From contig NZ_CP085839.1 of assembly GCF_020715565.1 (NCBI RefSeq), positions 2,108,001 through 2,172,000 of the forward strand: a stretch of 64,000 bases of DNA, written 5' to 3'. Both the position numbers and the translations under genes were made by a program. Below are positions 34,467-44,187 of the stretch, piece after piece (within the stretch, counting starts at the first letter, position 1; every line of letters begins with the position of its first letter). Below the pieces are notes generated by a model. That model was not told where the DNA came from and did not search any database. It saw only the letters and a list, made by a program, of their open reading frames with translations. This stretch comes from Nocardioides sp. Kera G14. Lineage in GTDB: Bacteria; Actinomycetota; Actinomycetes; Propionibacteriales; Nocardioidaceae.

Positions 34467-36269
34467 GTGCGCGAGTACACCACGCCGCTGACGACCGAGC
34501 TGCCGACGACCGGCAACCTGACCGATGACGTCGTCACCAACGCGGCCGAGGCGCCCGACTCGGCTCTGCTCTCGCGGCGCGGTGCCGACGGAGCCTGGGA
34601 GGACGTGACCTCGGCCCAGTTCCTCGCCGAGGTGCGGAGCGTGGCGAAGGGCCTGATCGCGGCCGGTGTCGAGGCCGGTGACCGCGTCGCCCTCTTCTCC
34701 AAGACCCGGTACGAGTGGACCCTGATGGACTACGCCATCTGGTTCGCCGGTGCCATCACCGTGCCGATCTACGAGACGTCGTCGGCCGAGCAGGTGCACT
34801 GGATCCTCAAGGACTCCGGCGCCCGGGCCGTCATGGCCGAGGGCCCCGACCACCTCGCCCGGATCGCCGAGAGCCACAGCGTCCTGGCCGACCTGCAGCA
34901 GGTCTGGTCCTTCGCCGACAACGGCGTCGACGTCCTCACCCGCCTGGGCGGCGACATCTCCGACGACGAGCTCGAGCAGCGCCGTACGGCGGCCACTCCC
35001 GAGTCCACGGCGACGCTGATCTACACCTCCGGCACGACCGGTCGGCCCAAGGGCTGCGTGCTGACGCACGGCAACTTCATGTTCGAGCTGGGTGTCGCCG
35101 TACACATGCTGGACGACCTCTTCGACGTGAAGGGCCGCTCGACCCTGCTCTTCCTGCCGCTGGCCCACGTCTTCGCCCGGATCATCCAGATCGGGTGCAT
35201 CAAGTCCCGCACCCGCCTGGGCCACTCCCCCGACGTGAAGAACCTGATCGGCGACCTCGGGGAGTTCAAGCCGACGTTCATCCTCGCCGTGCCGCGCGTC
35301 TTCGAGAAGGTCTTCAACACCGCCTCGCAGAACGCGCACGCCGACGGCAAGGGCACCATCTTCGACAAGGCCACGCAGGTGGCCATCTCCTACAGCCGCT
35401 CGCTCGAGGGCGGCGGCGCCGGGGGCGTCAAGGGTCTCGGCCTGCGGGCGGCACACGCGGTCTTCGACCGTCTCGTCTACAGCAGGCTCCGCGCGGCGCT
35501 GGGCGGGAACTGTGAGTACGCCGTCTCCGGCGGCGCCCCCCTCGGCGAGCGCCTGGGCCACTTCTACCGCGGCATCGGCCTGACGGTGCTCGAGGGCTAC
35601 GGCCTCACCGAGACCACCGGCGCCCTGACGGTCAACACCCCGGACGCGGTCAAGATCGGCAGTGTCGGTCGCCCGATCGAGGGCACGACCGTCCGTGTCT
35701 CCGACGACGGCGAGCTGCTCTTCCAAGGTGGTCAGGTCTTCGACTCCTACTGGAACAACGGCCAGGCGACCTCCGAGGCCAAGGGCGACGGCTGGTTCCA
35801 CACCGGCGACGTCGGCGAGATCGACAGCGAGGGCTTCGTCCGGATCACCGGCCGTAAGAAGGAGATCCTCGTGACCGCGGGCGGCAAGAACGTCGCCCCG
35901 GCCGTCCTCGAGGACCGCCTCCGCGCCCATGCACTGGTCGACCAGTGCCTCGTCGTCGGCGACGGTGAGCCCTTCATCTCCGCCCTTGTCACCTTGGACA
36001 CCGAGGCCCTGCCGGCCTGGTGTGAGGCGCACGGCAAGACACTCGACCTGGCGACGCTCGTGGAGGACCCTGACGTCGTCGCCGAGGTGCAGAAGGCAGT
36101 GGACGACGCCAACAAGGCCGTGTCGAAAGCCGAATCGATCCGCAAGTTCCGCATCCTGCCCGACGCGTGGACCGAGGAGGGCGGTCAGCTGACCCCGAGT
36201 CTGAAGCTCAAGCGCAACGTGGTGATGAAGGAGTTCCGCGACCAGGTCGAGGCGCTCTACCACTCCTGA
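34467..36269 (+). CDS. Long-chain fatty-acyl-CoA synthetase (FadD15-like)
   Basis: The 600-residue adenylate-forming enzyme activates long-chain fatty acids to CoA thioesters at the membrane face. It has the AMP-binding P-loop YTSGTTGRPKG (about 186-196), YGLTETTG, the hinge HTGDVGEIDSEGFVRITGRKKE and the C-terminal lysine region LTPSLKLKRN. The GTG start has AGGGGG 8 nt upstream, unlike the leaderless neighbours. It is the Rv2187 positional equivalent. A palindromic operator at the start site suggests control by fatty-acid status. Confidence 0.95.
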   Translation: MREYTTPLTTELPTTGNLTDDVVTNAAEAPDSALLSRRGADGAWEDVTSAQFLAEVRSVAKGLIAAGVEAGDRVALFSKTRYEWTLMDYAIWFAGAITVPIYETSSAEQVHWILKDSGARAVMAEGPDHLARIAESHSVLADLQQVWSFADNGVDVLTRLGGDISDDELEQRRTAATPESTATLIYTSGTTGRPKGCVLTHGNFMFELGVAVHMLDDLFDVKGRSTLLFLPLAHVFARIIQIGCIKSRTRLGHSPDVKNLIGDLGEFKPTFILAVPRVFEKVFNTASQNAHADGKGTIFDKATQVAISYSRSLEGGGAGGVKGLGLRAAHAVFDRLVYSRLRAALGGNCEYAVSGGAPLGERLGHFYRGIGLTVLEGYGLTETTGALTVNTPDAVKIGSVGRPIEGTTVRVSDDGELLFQGGQVFDSYWNNGQATSEAKGDGWFHTGDVGEIDSEGFVRITGRKKEILVTAGGKNVAPAVLEDRLRAHALVDQCLVVGDGEPFISALVTLDTEALPAWCEAHGKTLDLATLVEDPDVVAEVQKAVDDANKAVSKAESIRKFRILPDAWTEEGGQLTPSLKLKRNVVMKEFRDQVEALYHS

Positions 36270-36335
36270 GGCCATACTCTGGGGGACTAGTCATAGCAAC
36301 CGTTCGGATGATGCCCCCGGGCACCGAAAGTTCCC

Positions 36336-36341
36336 TAGAGT
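36336..36341 (+). promoter_or_regulatory. -10 element for the Tad operon
   Basis: TAGAGT ends 7 nt before the cpaB ATG at 36349. It is the only evident promoter before cpaB and probably serves the operon through tadC and the two-component genes. Confidence 0.55.
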
Positions 36342-36348
36342 GCTCGCC

Positions 36349-37092
36349 ATGGAGCGACGCAGGATTCTGGTTGTTGCTGCGGCGCTGGTCGCAGCGCTTG
36401 GCGCCGTGTTGGTGTTCCTCTACGTGCGCAGCGCTGACAACCGTGCCGAGGACCAGTACCAGACCACCGAGGTCCTCGTCGCAGCCAGCCAGATCAACCC
36501 CGGCGAGACCATCGAGGCAGCGACCGGCGCCGGCAAGATCGTCAAGAAGGCCGTCGCCAACGGCTCGCTCCTCGCCGACTACCAGACCGACACCTCGGCG
36601 CTCACCTCCCAGGTCGCGCTGACGACGATCTATCCGGGTGAGCAGATCGTGGCCTCCAAGTTCGGCACCACGGCCGCGCCGGCGAGCGCGCTGCAGATCC
36701 CAAAGAACCAGGTCGCGGTCTCGGTCAACCTGACCGATCCGGCCCGCGTCGCCGGATTCGTCAACCCGGGTTCGCAGGTCGGCATCTACATGACCGGCAC
36801 GGACCCGAAGAGCGGTAAGCCGTTCGCCCAGGTGCTCCTGCCGAGCATCACCGTCATCGGCGTCGGGTCAACGACGCCGGTCTCCACCACGACGACGGAC
36901 CAGACCACGGGCAACCAGACCACGGAGCAGCTCCCCCGCACGCTGCTGACGCTGGCGGTCTCTCCCGCCGACGCGCAGAAGATCCTCTTCGCCCAAGGCA
37001 ACGGCGAACTTGCCTTCGCCCTCCTCCCGGCTGACGGCAGCACCTCGATCAAGCCCGGCGCCGAAACCGACTTCGACAACCTCTTCGGCTGA
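36349..37092 (+). CDS. cpaB: CpaB/RcpC, Flp pilus assembly protein
   Basis: The 247-residue protein has an N-terminal membrane anchor (about 5-25), an SAF domain (about 40-115, with LVAASQINPGETI) and an RcpC-type beta domain. CpaB proteins sit in the periplasm or cell-wall zone of Tad systems and may contact the wall or channel. The ATG is leaderless and three codons after an alternative GTG (36340). It is the first gene of the Tad operon; no secretin gene is present, as expected in a Gram-positive. Confidence 0.88.
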   Translation: MERRRILVVAAALVAALGAVLVFLYVRSADNRAEDQYQTTEVLVAASQINPGETIEAATGAGKIVKKAVANGSLLADYQTDTSALTSQVALTTIYPGEQIVASKFGTTAAPASALQIPKNQVAVSVNLTDPARVAGFVNPGSQVGIYMTGTDPKSGKPFAQVLLPSITVIGVGSTTPVSTTTTDQTTGNQTTEQLPRTLLTLAVSPADAQKILFAQGNGELAFALLPADGSTSIKPGAETDFDNLFG

Positions 37093-37106
37093 CGATAGGG
37101 ACACTG

Positions 37107-38297
37107 ATGCCAGTTCTCGTCGAGCCCGACCACGACGCCGTCGACGTCCTGCTCCGCGCCCTCCCGGCCGGATCGCAGGGCGTGGGCTCGATGGACCGCG
37201 CCCGCGCCTGGCTCAGCCAGCACAGCGACGAGTACGTCGTCGTACTCGGCCCCAACGTCGAGCTGGCCGAGGCGCTCAGCCTCTGCGACACGCTCCGCAC
37301 GAGCCGGCCGACCGTCAGCGTCGTCCTGGTCCGCGACGAGCTGACCACCGAGGTGCTCAGCTCAGCCATGCAGGCCGGCGCCCGTGACGTCATCCCGAGT
37401 GGCTCCCTCGAGGCGGTCAGCTCGGCCGTGGCACGTGCCTACCAGCTCTACACTGCGCTGCGCGGCCCCGGCGGCGCCAACCACGCGGGCAAGATCATCA
37501 CCGTGTGGTCGCCCAAGGGCGGCGTCGGCAAGACGACGATGTCGGTCAACCTCGGCCTGGCGCTCACGGAGGGTGGCGCCCGCAAGGTCTGCCTGGTCGA
37601 CCTCGACCTCGCGTTCGGCGACGTCGCGATCACGATGCAGCTGTTTCCCACGCACTCGATCGAGCACGCCATCGGCTCCGAGGGAAGTGTCGATGCTGAG
37701 CTGCTCAATGGCCTGCTCACGCGACACCAGGACACGCTGATGATCCTCGCGGCGCCGTCGCACCCGGACGTGCGCGACCGCGTCTCCCCCACCTTGGTCT
37801 CGCAGATCATCCGGACCCTCGCGCAGACCTTCGACTACGTCGTGATCGACACCGCCCCGGCCTTCGACGAGCAGACCCTGACGGCGCTCGACGAGACCGA
37901 CGAGATCGTCATCGTCGCCACGCTGGACGTGCCGACGCTGAAGAACGTCAAGGTGGCGCTGGAAACGCTCGACATGCTCAACATCGCGCCGGACCACCGC
38001 CATCTGCTGCTCAACCGTGCCGACGACGAGGTCGGCATCAGCCCGGATCGTGTGGAGGGCATCCTCGGGATGCGCCCCGATGCCCAGGTGGCGACGTCGA
38101 TCGAGGTGGCCGCGTCCACCAATGCGGGCAACCCGATCGTCGTCAAGAACCCCTACCACCCGTCCAGCACCGCGATCATCCAGATGGCCTCGCTCCTCGC
38201 CGGCCAGGACATCACGGCGCCGGCCACCGAGCGGGTCGAGCAGACCACCACCGAATCGACCGGCCTCTTCGGCCGCAGACTCCGCAAGCGCAGGTGA
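37107..38297 (+). CDS. cpaE: CpaE/TadZ, Tad localisation ATPase
   Basis: The 396-residue protein has an atypical receiver-like N-terminal domain (about 1-115) and a MinD/ParA-type ATPase domain with SPKGGVGKTT (about 134-143), DLDLAFGDVAI and DTAPAFDEQTL. TadZ/CpaE proteins place the pilus machine at the cell pole or membrane. The C terminus is polar and ends RRLRKRR. It follows cpaB by 14 nt, and its stop overlaps the possible GTG start of cpaF. Confidence 0.92.
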   Translation: MPVLVEPDHDAVDVLLRALPAGSQGVGSMDRARAWLSQHSDEYVVVLGPNVELAEALSLCDTLRTSRPTVSVVLVRDELTTEVLSSAMQAGARDVIPSGSLEAVSSAVARAYQLYTALRGPGGANHAGKIITVWSPKGGVGKTTMSVNLGLALTEGGARKVCLVDLDLAFGDVAITMQLFPTHSIEHAIGSEGSVDAELLNGLLTRHQDTLMILAAPSHPDVRDRVSPTLVSQIIRTLAQTFDYVVIDTAPAFDEQTLTALDETDEIVIVATLDVPTLKNVKVALETLDMLNIAPDHRHLLLNRADDEVGISPDRVEGILGMRPDAQVATSIEVAASTNAGNPIVVKNPYHPSSTAIIQMASLLAGQDITAPATERVEQTTTESTGLFGRRLRKRR

Positions 38298-38302
38298 GCT
38301 TG

Positions 38303-39871
38303 ATGTCCCTTGCCGATCGCATCGCCGCCGCTCGAACCGAGCCCGCCCCGGTCATTCCGGCCACTCCGTCCGACCCGCCCGCGGCCGACGAGGAGCCCTC
38401 CGGCAGCGCGCATCCCCACGCCGCCGCAGTTCCCGCCGACGAGAGTCTCCCGCCCACCGCCGAGGAGGTGGCCGGCAAGCGCCGGGCCGAGGGCCCCGCG
38501 GTCACGCCGCCGCCGGCGGCACAGCCCGTCGTGGCGCCGACTCTCACCACCGCCAATGTGCCTGCGGAAGGCAGCCCCCGACGGAGCTTCGGCGGTCAGC
38601 AGACCGACCGGATCGAGGCCATCAAGGTCAGCGTGCACGAGCAACTGCTCAAGCAGCTCGGCCCGCAGCTCTACGACTCCGACATGGACGCGCGCGAGCT
38701 CGACCACCGGGTGCGTGCGGTGCTGCAGGACGTGCTGTCCACGCAGGAGCGGCCGCTCTCGAGCGCCGACCGCCAGCGCGTCACGCAGGAGATCTCCGAC
38801 GACATCCTCGGCCTCGGGCCGATCGAGCCCTACCTCCGCGACCCGGAGGTCTCCGAGGTCATGGTCAACGGTGCCAGCGACATCTGGCTCGAGCGCAGGG
38901 GCAAGCTCATCCAGGCCGACGCCTACTTCACGGACGAGGCACACCTGCGACGCACCATCGACAAGATCGTCTCCCGCATCGGACGCCGCGTCGACGAGTC
39001 CAGCCCGATGGTGGACGCCCGCCTCCACGACGGTTCGCGTGTCAACGCGGTCGTGCCGCCGCTGGCGATCGACGGTTCTGCACTCACGATCCGGAAGTTC
39101 GCCGCCGACCCGCTGACGGCCGACGACCTGGAGCGGTTCGGCTCGCTCACGGCAGCCTCGCGCCGCTTCCTCGAGGCCTGTGTGCGCGGCCGGCTCAACG
39201 TGATCGTCTCCGGTGGTACCGGCGCCGGAAAGACGACCACGTTGAACGTGCTGTCGTCCTTCATCCCCGGCGACGAGCGGATCGTCACCATCGAGGACGC
39301 CGCCGAGCTCCAGCTCAAGCAGGACCACGTGGTCCGGCTCGAGTCCCGTCCGGCCAACATCGAGGGCAAGGGCGCGATCACCATCCGCGACCTGGTGCGG
39401 AACTCCCTGCGTATGCGCCCCGACCGCATCATCGTCGGTGAGGTCCGCGACGCCTCAGCACTCGACATGCTGCAGGCGATGAACACCGGCCACGACGGCT
39501 CGATCTGCACCCTGCACAGCAACGGTCCCCGGGACACGCTCTCCCGCATGGAGACGATGGTCCTCATGGCCGGCATGGACCTGCCGATGCGGGCGATCCG
39601 CGAGCAGATCGCCTCCGCGGTGGACGTGATCGTCCACCAGACCCGACTCAAGGACGGCACCCGCCGGGTCACGCACATCACCGAGGTCGAGCGGATGGAG
39701 GGAGACGTCATCACACTCCAGGACATCTTCGTCTTCGACAACAGTGCCGGATTCGACGCCGAGGGCCGCGCCCTCGGTCGACTCAAGGCCACAGGACTCC
39801 GGCCGAAGTTCCTCGAGAAGATGGCCGACGCCAATGTTGCGGTCGACCCCCTGCTCTTCGTGGACCGGTGA
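38303..39871 (+). CDS. cpaF: CpaF/TadA, Tad secretion ATPase
   Basis: VirB11-family hexameric ATPase that powers Flp pilus assembly. The 522-residue protein has a Pro/Ala-rich N-terminal stretch of about 90 residues, an N-terminal domain including EVMVNGASDIWLE, Walker A GGTGAGKTTT (about 303-312), a Walker B/Glu box in IEDAAELQL, and HDGSICTLHSN with the catalytic His region. ATG 38303 is favoured over GTG 38294 because AGGTGA lies 5 nt upstream. The long disordered head is not seen in all homologues. Confidence 0.94.
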   Translation: MSLADRIAAARTEPAPVIPATPSDPPAADEEPSGSAHPHAAAVPADESLPPTAEEVAGKRRAEGPAVTPPPAAQPVVAPTLTTANVPAEGSPRRSFGGQQTDRIEAIKVSVHEQLLKQLGPQLYDSDMDARELDHRVRAVLQDVLSTQERPLSSADRQRVTQEISDDILGLGPIEPYLRDPEVSEVMVNGASDIWLERRGKLIQADAYFTDEAHLRRTIDKIVSRIGRRVDESSPMVDARLHDGSRVNAVVPPLAIDGSALTIRKFAADPLTADDLERFGSLTAASRRFLEACVRGRLNVIVSGGTGAGKTTTLNVLSSFIPGDERIVTIEDAAELQLKQDHVVRLESRPANIEGKGAITIRDLVRNSLRMRPDRIIVGEVRDASALDMLQAMNTGHDGSICTLHSNGPRDTLSRMETMVLMAGMDLPMRAIREQIASAVDVIVHQTRLKDGTRRVTHITEVERMEGDVITLQDIFVFDNSAGFDAEGRALGRLKATGLRPKFLEKMADANVAVDPLLFVDR

Positions 39872-40872
39872 TCAGCATGCAGAACCTCCCCGAGTGGGTG
39901 ATGTACGTCGCCGTCGCGGCTGTCTTCGTCGGGCTTTTCGGTCTCATCGCAGCCCTGATGCCCCGCGGGCAGCGCGCCGCCTCGCCGGCCGATCGCCTGA
40001 CGACGTACACGCACACGACCAGCCGGGTCACCGCCGTCAAGGAGAAGTCCAAGGGCGGAGAGACCAGTGAGGTCGCGGCCGCGGCCAAGGACGCCGCCGC
40101 CGACCTGCTCAAGCGCAATCAGGGCCTGGAGCAAAGGATCGCGGCTCGACTCGAAGGCGCCGGTTCCGAGCTCAAGCCCGCAGAGTGGCTGCTGCTCCAC
40201 ACCGGCATCGCCCTGATCGCCACGCTCGTCGGGCTTGCGCTCGGCGGAGGCAACCTGATCATCGGCTTCCTCTTCCTCGTCCTCGGCATCGTCGTGCCGT
40301 GGGTCTACCTCGGCTTCAAGCAGAACGCGCGCCGCAAGGCGTTCAACCGAGCCCTGCCCGACACTCTGCAGCTCATCTCAGGAGCCCTCTCCGCGGGGCT
40401 CTCCTTGCAGCAGTCGCTGGACACCGTGACGAATGACGGGATCGAGCCCGTCGCGAGCGAGTTCCGCCGCATCCTCGTCGAGACCCGGCTCGGTGTCTCC
40501 GTGGAGGACGCGATGGAGGGTGTCGCCCAGCGGTACGAGAGCAAGGACTTCAGCTGGGTCGTCATGGCGATCCGGATCCAGCGGCAGGTCGGTGGCAATC
40601 TGGCCGAGCTGCTCGACACCGTCGCTGCCACCATGCGTGAGCGTGAGTACCTGCGGCGTCAGGTCAATGCGCTGGCGGCCGAAGGCAAGCTTTCCGCGGT
40701 CGTGCTGGGGCTGCTGCCGCCGCTCTTCGTCCTATATCTCTGCTTCACCAACTGGGACTACGTGAGCCCGCTCTTCACCGACCTGCGCGGCAACATCATG
40801 CTCGTCGGTGGGACGCTCTGGCTGGGGGTCGGTGTCTTCTGGATGAGCCGTCTGATCAAGGTTGAGGTCTGA
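39868..40872 (+). CDS. tadB: TadB, Tad inner-membrane platform protein
   Basis: The 334-residue protein has an N-terminal membrane helix (about 10-30), a central T2SSF domain (LISGALSAGLSLQQSLDTV, TRLGVSVEDAM, SFADMV-like FSWVVMAIRIQRQVGG) and C-terminal membrane helices. It forms the platform on which TadA acts, together with TadC. The GTG start overlaps the cpaF stop (GTGA); an ATG three codons later is possible. TadB and TadC are separate genes, as usual for this system. Confidence 0.93.
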   Translation: MISMQNLPEWVMYVAVAAVFVGLFGLIAALMPRGQRAASPADRLTTYTHTTSRVTAVKEKSKGGETSEVAAAAKDAAADLLKRNQGLEQRIAARLEGAGSELKPAEWLLLHTGIALIATLVGLALGGGNLIIGFLFLVLGIVVPWVYLGFKQNARRKAFNRALPDTLQLISGALSAGLSLQQSLDTVTNDGIEPVASEFRRILVETRLGVSVEDAMEGVAQRYESKDFSWVVMAIRIQRQVGGNLAELLDTVAATMREREYLRRQVNALAAEGKLSAVVLGLLPPLFVLYLCFTNWDYVSPLFTDLRGNIMLVGGTLWLGVGVFWMSRLIKVEV

Positions 40873-40873
40873 G

Positions 40874-41797
40874 ATGGTCATCCTCTTCATCCTGGGCGTC
40901 GGTCTCGTGCTCTCAGCCATCGCTCTCGTGGGTATGGCCTTGCGTCCCGCCGAGGAGTCGAATTCGATCAACCGCTCCTTGGCCGTCCTGCGCGCCATGA
41001 CGGATGCGCCGAAGGAGCTGACCAAGGACCTCGACAAGCCCTTCGCCGATCGTGTGCTCGCACCTTTGCGGGCGCGTTCACTTAAGGTCGGTCGGCGCAT
41101 CTCCGGCGCCGACTCGGCAGAACGGATCCGAGCCAAGCTCGACCTTGCGGGCAACCCCGCGGGCTGGAGCGTCGACCAAGTCACGGCAAGCAAGGTGCTC
41201 GGGGCAGGCGTCGGACTCCTGATCGGCCTCGCCGTCGGTCTGGTGATCGCGGACAGCCTCACCTTCCGGCTGGCGTTCACCATCCTAGGGACGATCGTCG
41301 GGTTCTTCGGGCCGAACCTCTACCTCTACCAACTCGCCTATGACCGCTCGAACAAGCTGCAGCGGGACCTTCCCGACGCAATCGACCTGATGACGATCAG
41401 CGTTGAGTCGGGACTGGGATTCGACGCCGCGGTCCAGCAGGTTGCCACCAATACCGACGGCCCGCTGGCCGACGAGTTCGGCCGCATGCTGCGAGAGATG
41501 CAGCTCGGCATGGGTCGCAGCGAAGCGCTCCGTTCCCTCGGCGATCGCACCAACGTGGATGACATCCGCTCATTCGTCTCTGCCATGGTGCAGGCAGACT
41601 CCTTCGGCATCCCCGTCGCGCAGGTTCTCCGGGTCCAGTCCGGCGAAATGCGGACCAAGCGGCGACAGCGCGCGGAGGAGAAGGCCCAGCAGGTTCCCGT
41701 CAAGATCACGGTGCCACTGATCTTTTGCATTCTTCCGGCACTTTTTGTGGCCGTAATGGGCCCCGCGGTGATCAATATCCTCGATAACTTTGGATAG
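40874..41797 (+). CDS. tadC: TadC, Tad inner-membrane platform protein
   Basis: The 307-residue paralogue of TadB has an N-terminal helix (about 2-22), two middle helices (about 115-160), a T2SSF domain with LPDAIDLMTISVESGLGFDAAV and a final helix. ATG 40874 is one base after the tadB stop and has GAGG 6 nt upstream; the frame's TTG at 40862 lies inside tadB. The stop overlaps the kinase start by one base. Base composition here is visibly less GC-biased at third positions than in the dcw genes. Confidence 0.93.
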   Translation: MVILFILGVGLVLSAIALVGMALRPAEESNSINRSLAVLRAMTDAPKELTKDLDKPFADRVLAPLRARSLKVGRRISGADSAERIRAKLDLAGNPAGWSVDQVTASKVLGAGVGLLIGLAVGLVIADSLTFRLAFTILGTIVGFFGPNLYLYQLAYDRSNKLQRDLPDAIDLMTISVESGLGFDAAVQQVATNTDGPLADEFGRMLREMQLGMGRSEALRSLGDRTNVDDIRSFVSAMVQADSFGIPVAQVLRVQSGEMRTKRRQRAEEKAQQVPVKITVPLIFCILPALFVAVMGPAVINILDNFG

Positions 41798-43407
41798 TGC
41801 CCATCACTGTCTCCGACCGTCTGCCCTATCGGGCAGCCCTGGTGGTGCGCGCCGTAGCGCTCTTGGCCCTTGGCGCACCGGTGCTGTGGGCGCGAGACAC
41901 TGCCGGAATCTTCGGGCTGATTACCACCGGCATCGTCTGGCTGATGGCCACGGTGCTTGAGTTTCGCGGACGGCTGCCTCTGGTGGCCACCGTGATTGGT
42001 GACGCCTTGCTGGTGGGCGCCATCTGCGGCGTCGCTGTCGGCACGGCCCCGATCGTCCTCGGTGGCGTCGCTGTACCACCGTTCACGGCTGCACTCTTTC
42101 TCGGCCCTGCGGGCGTCGCACGGGTCCTAGTCTGCGAGGTCGGGACCCTCTTCGCCACCGCATGGCTGGTCAACCGCGACTTCACTGCGGAACAGGGTTA
42201 CGCGGCCTTCAGCTGGTTCGTCGTCGGTCTCGGCGTCGGCCTGGTCGGTTGCTTTATCTACGCCGTCCTCCAAGAGCGACGCACTCCCCTTGCCCCGTAT
42301 CACTACGCACAGGGCCTACTACGGCAACTGATCGACCTCTCGGATGGGTTGGAGAGCGGACTCAACGCCATCACCCTCGGCGGTCAACTGCTCTGGTCAG
42401 TCCGGGAAAGACTGCCGTCGACTGCGATCGCGCTCTACACGCCGCGTGGGCACGGCCTGACCGCCTTGGTGGGCAAGACCCTGGACGGCAATCTCACCTC
42501 TCTCGAGGACGTCGCCCGCCGTGCCTTCGCGTCCGGCCACCGGATCCGTGAGTTCCCCATCGTCGCGCTGCCGCTCCGCGCCGGCAGCGATGTCACCGTC
42601 ATTCTGGTCGCAGAGCTCACGTCCGGCTTGAAGACGAGCGGACTCATCTCGGATGCCAAGCTCGACGTCCTCATCGAGGAACTGCATCCGCTCATCGTCC
42701 AGCTCGACACAGCGCTCCTGTTCGCGGCCTTCCGCGAGCGCGCCAGCACTGAAGAGCGACGTAGGCTCGCGCGTGAGATGCACGATGGCGTCGCTCAGGA
42801 CATCGCCTCCCTCGGTTATCTGGTCGATGCCATCGCCGGGGACTCGACGGTTGAGCGACAGCAGGATCGGATCGCGATCCTTCGGGAAAGGCTCACGGCG
42901 ATCGTGGCTGAGGTCCGCCGCTCGCTGGTGAATCTCCGGACGGACATCGGTGAGAGCGAGAGCCTCGGCGCGGCGATCGCCACTCTCGCGCGCAGCCTCT
43001 CGGAATCCTCTGGCGTGGCTATCCATGTGACGGCCGACGAGACCACTGACCGGCTTCGTCCGGAGGTGGAGGCCGAGCTCTTCCGGATCGTGCAGGAGTC
43101 GATCAACAACGCACTCAAGCACGCCGAGGCGACCGAGATCGAGGTCCACTGCCAGGTCAGGGCCCCAGAAGCGCACATCGTGATCTGTGACAACGGACGC
43201 GGCATGGGCGATCCGCGTGACGATTCCTACGGCCTAACTATCATGCGCGAGCGGGCAGCCCTGATCGATGCCACCCTCGAGTTCGGCACGTCGCCCACGG
43301 GCGGCGTCCAAGTGTCCGTCATCCTTCACGGGGACGGTGGCAACCTTCCTCCAGAGGTGACCGTTGTGGGATCACCGTTCGAGAGTGAGACGAGAGTGGG
43401 CGCATGA
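41797..43407 (+). CDS. NarL-type sensor histidine kinase in the Tad operon
   Basis: The 536-residue kinase has about six N-terminal membrane helices (residues 14-160), a GAF-like middle region (about 175-300), a HisKA_3 dimerisation domain with the phospho-acceptor in EERRRLAREMHDGVAQDI, and a HATPase domain with NNALKHAEATEIEV and DNGRGMGD. It overlaps tadC by one base and the response regulator by four. The membrane head and GAF-like region suggest it senses a membrane or small-molecule cue and controls Tad or pilin expression. That role is inferred from position. Confidence 0.9.
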   Translation: MPITVSDRLPYRAALVVRAVALLALGAPVLWARDTAGIFGLITTGIVWLMATVLEFRGRLPLVATVIGDALLVGAICGVAVGTAPIVLGGVAVPPFTAALFLGPAGVARVLVCEVGTLFATAWLVNRDFTAEQGYAAFSWFVVGLGVGLVGCFIYAVLQERRTPLAPYHYAQGLLRQLIDLSDGLESGLNAITLGGQLLWSVRERLPSTAIALYTPRGHGLTALVGKTLDGNLTSLEDVARRAFASGHRIREFPIVALPLRAGSDVTVILVAELTSGLKTSGLISDAKLDVLIEELHPLIVQLDTALLFAAFRERASTEERRRLAREMHDGVAQDIASLGYLVDAIAGDSTVERQQDRIAILRERLTAIVAEVRRSLVNLRTDIGESESLGAAIATLARSLSESSGVAIHVTADETTDRLRPEVEAELFRIVQESINNALKHAEATEIEVHCQVRAPEAHIVICDNGRGMGDPRDDSYGLTIMRERAALIDATLEFGTSPTGGVQVSVILHGDGGNLPPEVTVVGSPFESETRVGA

Positions 43408-44063
43408 ACGCTGAAGCGGGCACCGGGACTATACGCGTCCTCCTGGTCGACGACCACGAGTTGATCCGTGACGGGCTGGCCGGCGTCTTCGACCAACAGC
43501 CCGACATGGAGGTCGTGAGCCAAGCCACTTCCGTGGCAGAGGCCATGCGCGCGTACGCCGCCAGCTCTCCAGACGTGGTGGTGACCGACCTGCAACTGCC
43601 AGACGGAACCGGTCTCGACATTGTCCGCACAGTTCGCAAGTCCAACGAGAGCGTGGGCCTGATCGTCCTCACCATGCACTCGGGAGACGATCAGATCTTC
43701 GCTGCGATGGAGGCGGGAGCCTCAGGCTTCGTCGGCAAGGATGCGCCGTCCGGTGAGGTGGTGCGTGCCGCGCGGCATTCGTCGGTCTCGCCCCGATCCT
43801 TTGTCTGTGCTGGTCTCGCCCACGCCATGATGCGTCGGGCCACCTCGGAGTCGACTCGGCTCTCCGACAGGGAGCACGAAGTCCTGCTGCTGCTGGCAGA
43901 CGGCCTGGGTGCCAAGGAGATCGGCGACAAGCTCTACCTGAGCGAGTCGACGGCCAAATCGCATATCGCCAAGATCTACCAGAAACTCGGAGCAGCCAAC
44001 CGGGCGCAGGCCTTGGTCACAGCGATGCGCATCGGGCTGCTCTCGACCGTACAGCGTCCCTAG
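43404..44063 (+). CDS. NarL/LuxR-family response regulator in the Tad operon
   Basis: The 219-residue regulator has an N-terminal receiver (LLVDDHELIRDG, phospho-Asp in VVVTDLQLPDG, Thr in LTMHSGDD, Lys in VGKDAP) and a C-terminal LuxR-type HTH (LSDREHEVLLLLADGLGAKEIGDKLYLSESTAKSHIAKIYQKLG as the region, of which the SESTAKSHI recognition helix is clearest). The ATG overlaps the kinase stop. The gene lies directly before the pilin genes, so the pilin leader is a natural target. A TAGTCA-GAAA-TGACTA hairpin sits on the stop codon. Confidence 0.92.
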   Translation: MNAEAGTGTIRVLLVDDHELIRDGLAGVFDQQPDMEVVSQATSVAEAMRAYAASSPDVVVTDLQLPDGTGLDIVRTVRKSNESVGLIVLTMHSGDDQIFAAMEAGASGFVGKDAPSGEVVRAARHSSVSPRSFVCAGLAHAMMRRATSESTRLSDREHEVLLLLADGLGAKEIGDKLYLSESTAKSHIAKIYQKLGAANRAQALVTAMRIGLLSTVQRP

Positions 44064-44130
44064 TCAGAAATGACTACGTAGCTCGGATCGCTCTCCCGAT
44101 TACCTCAGACAGGCGAAGGAGCAGGATTTC

Positions 44131-44187
44131 TGGTGTGGGGCATGGGGCTCCGCGGCACACGGAGCTCAAGCTCTCGGACCTACACCA
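44131..44187 (+). promoter_or_regulatory. Structured leader of the flp pilin gene
   Basis: Within the 143-bp gap before flp, TGGTGT (44131-44136) can pair with ACACCA (44182-44187), enclosing a second stem GCTCCG (44147-44152) with CGGAGC (44160-44165). The AGGAG ribosome-binding site follows at 44195-44199. I cannot place the promoter with confidence. The stems may stabilise a highly expressed pilin mRNA or serve as a regulator site. Confidence 0.4.
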
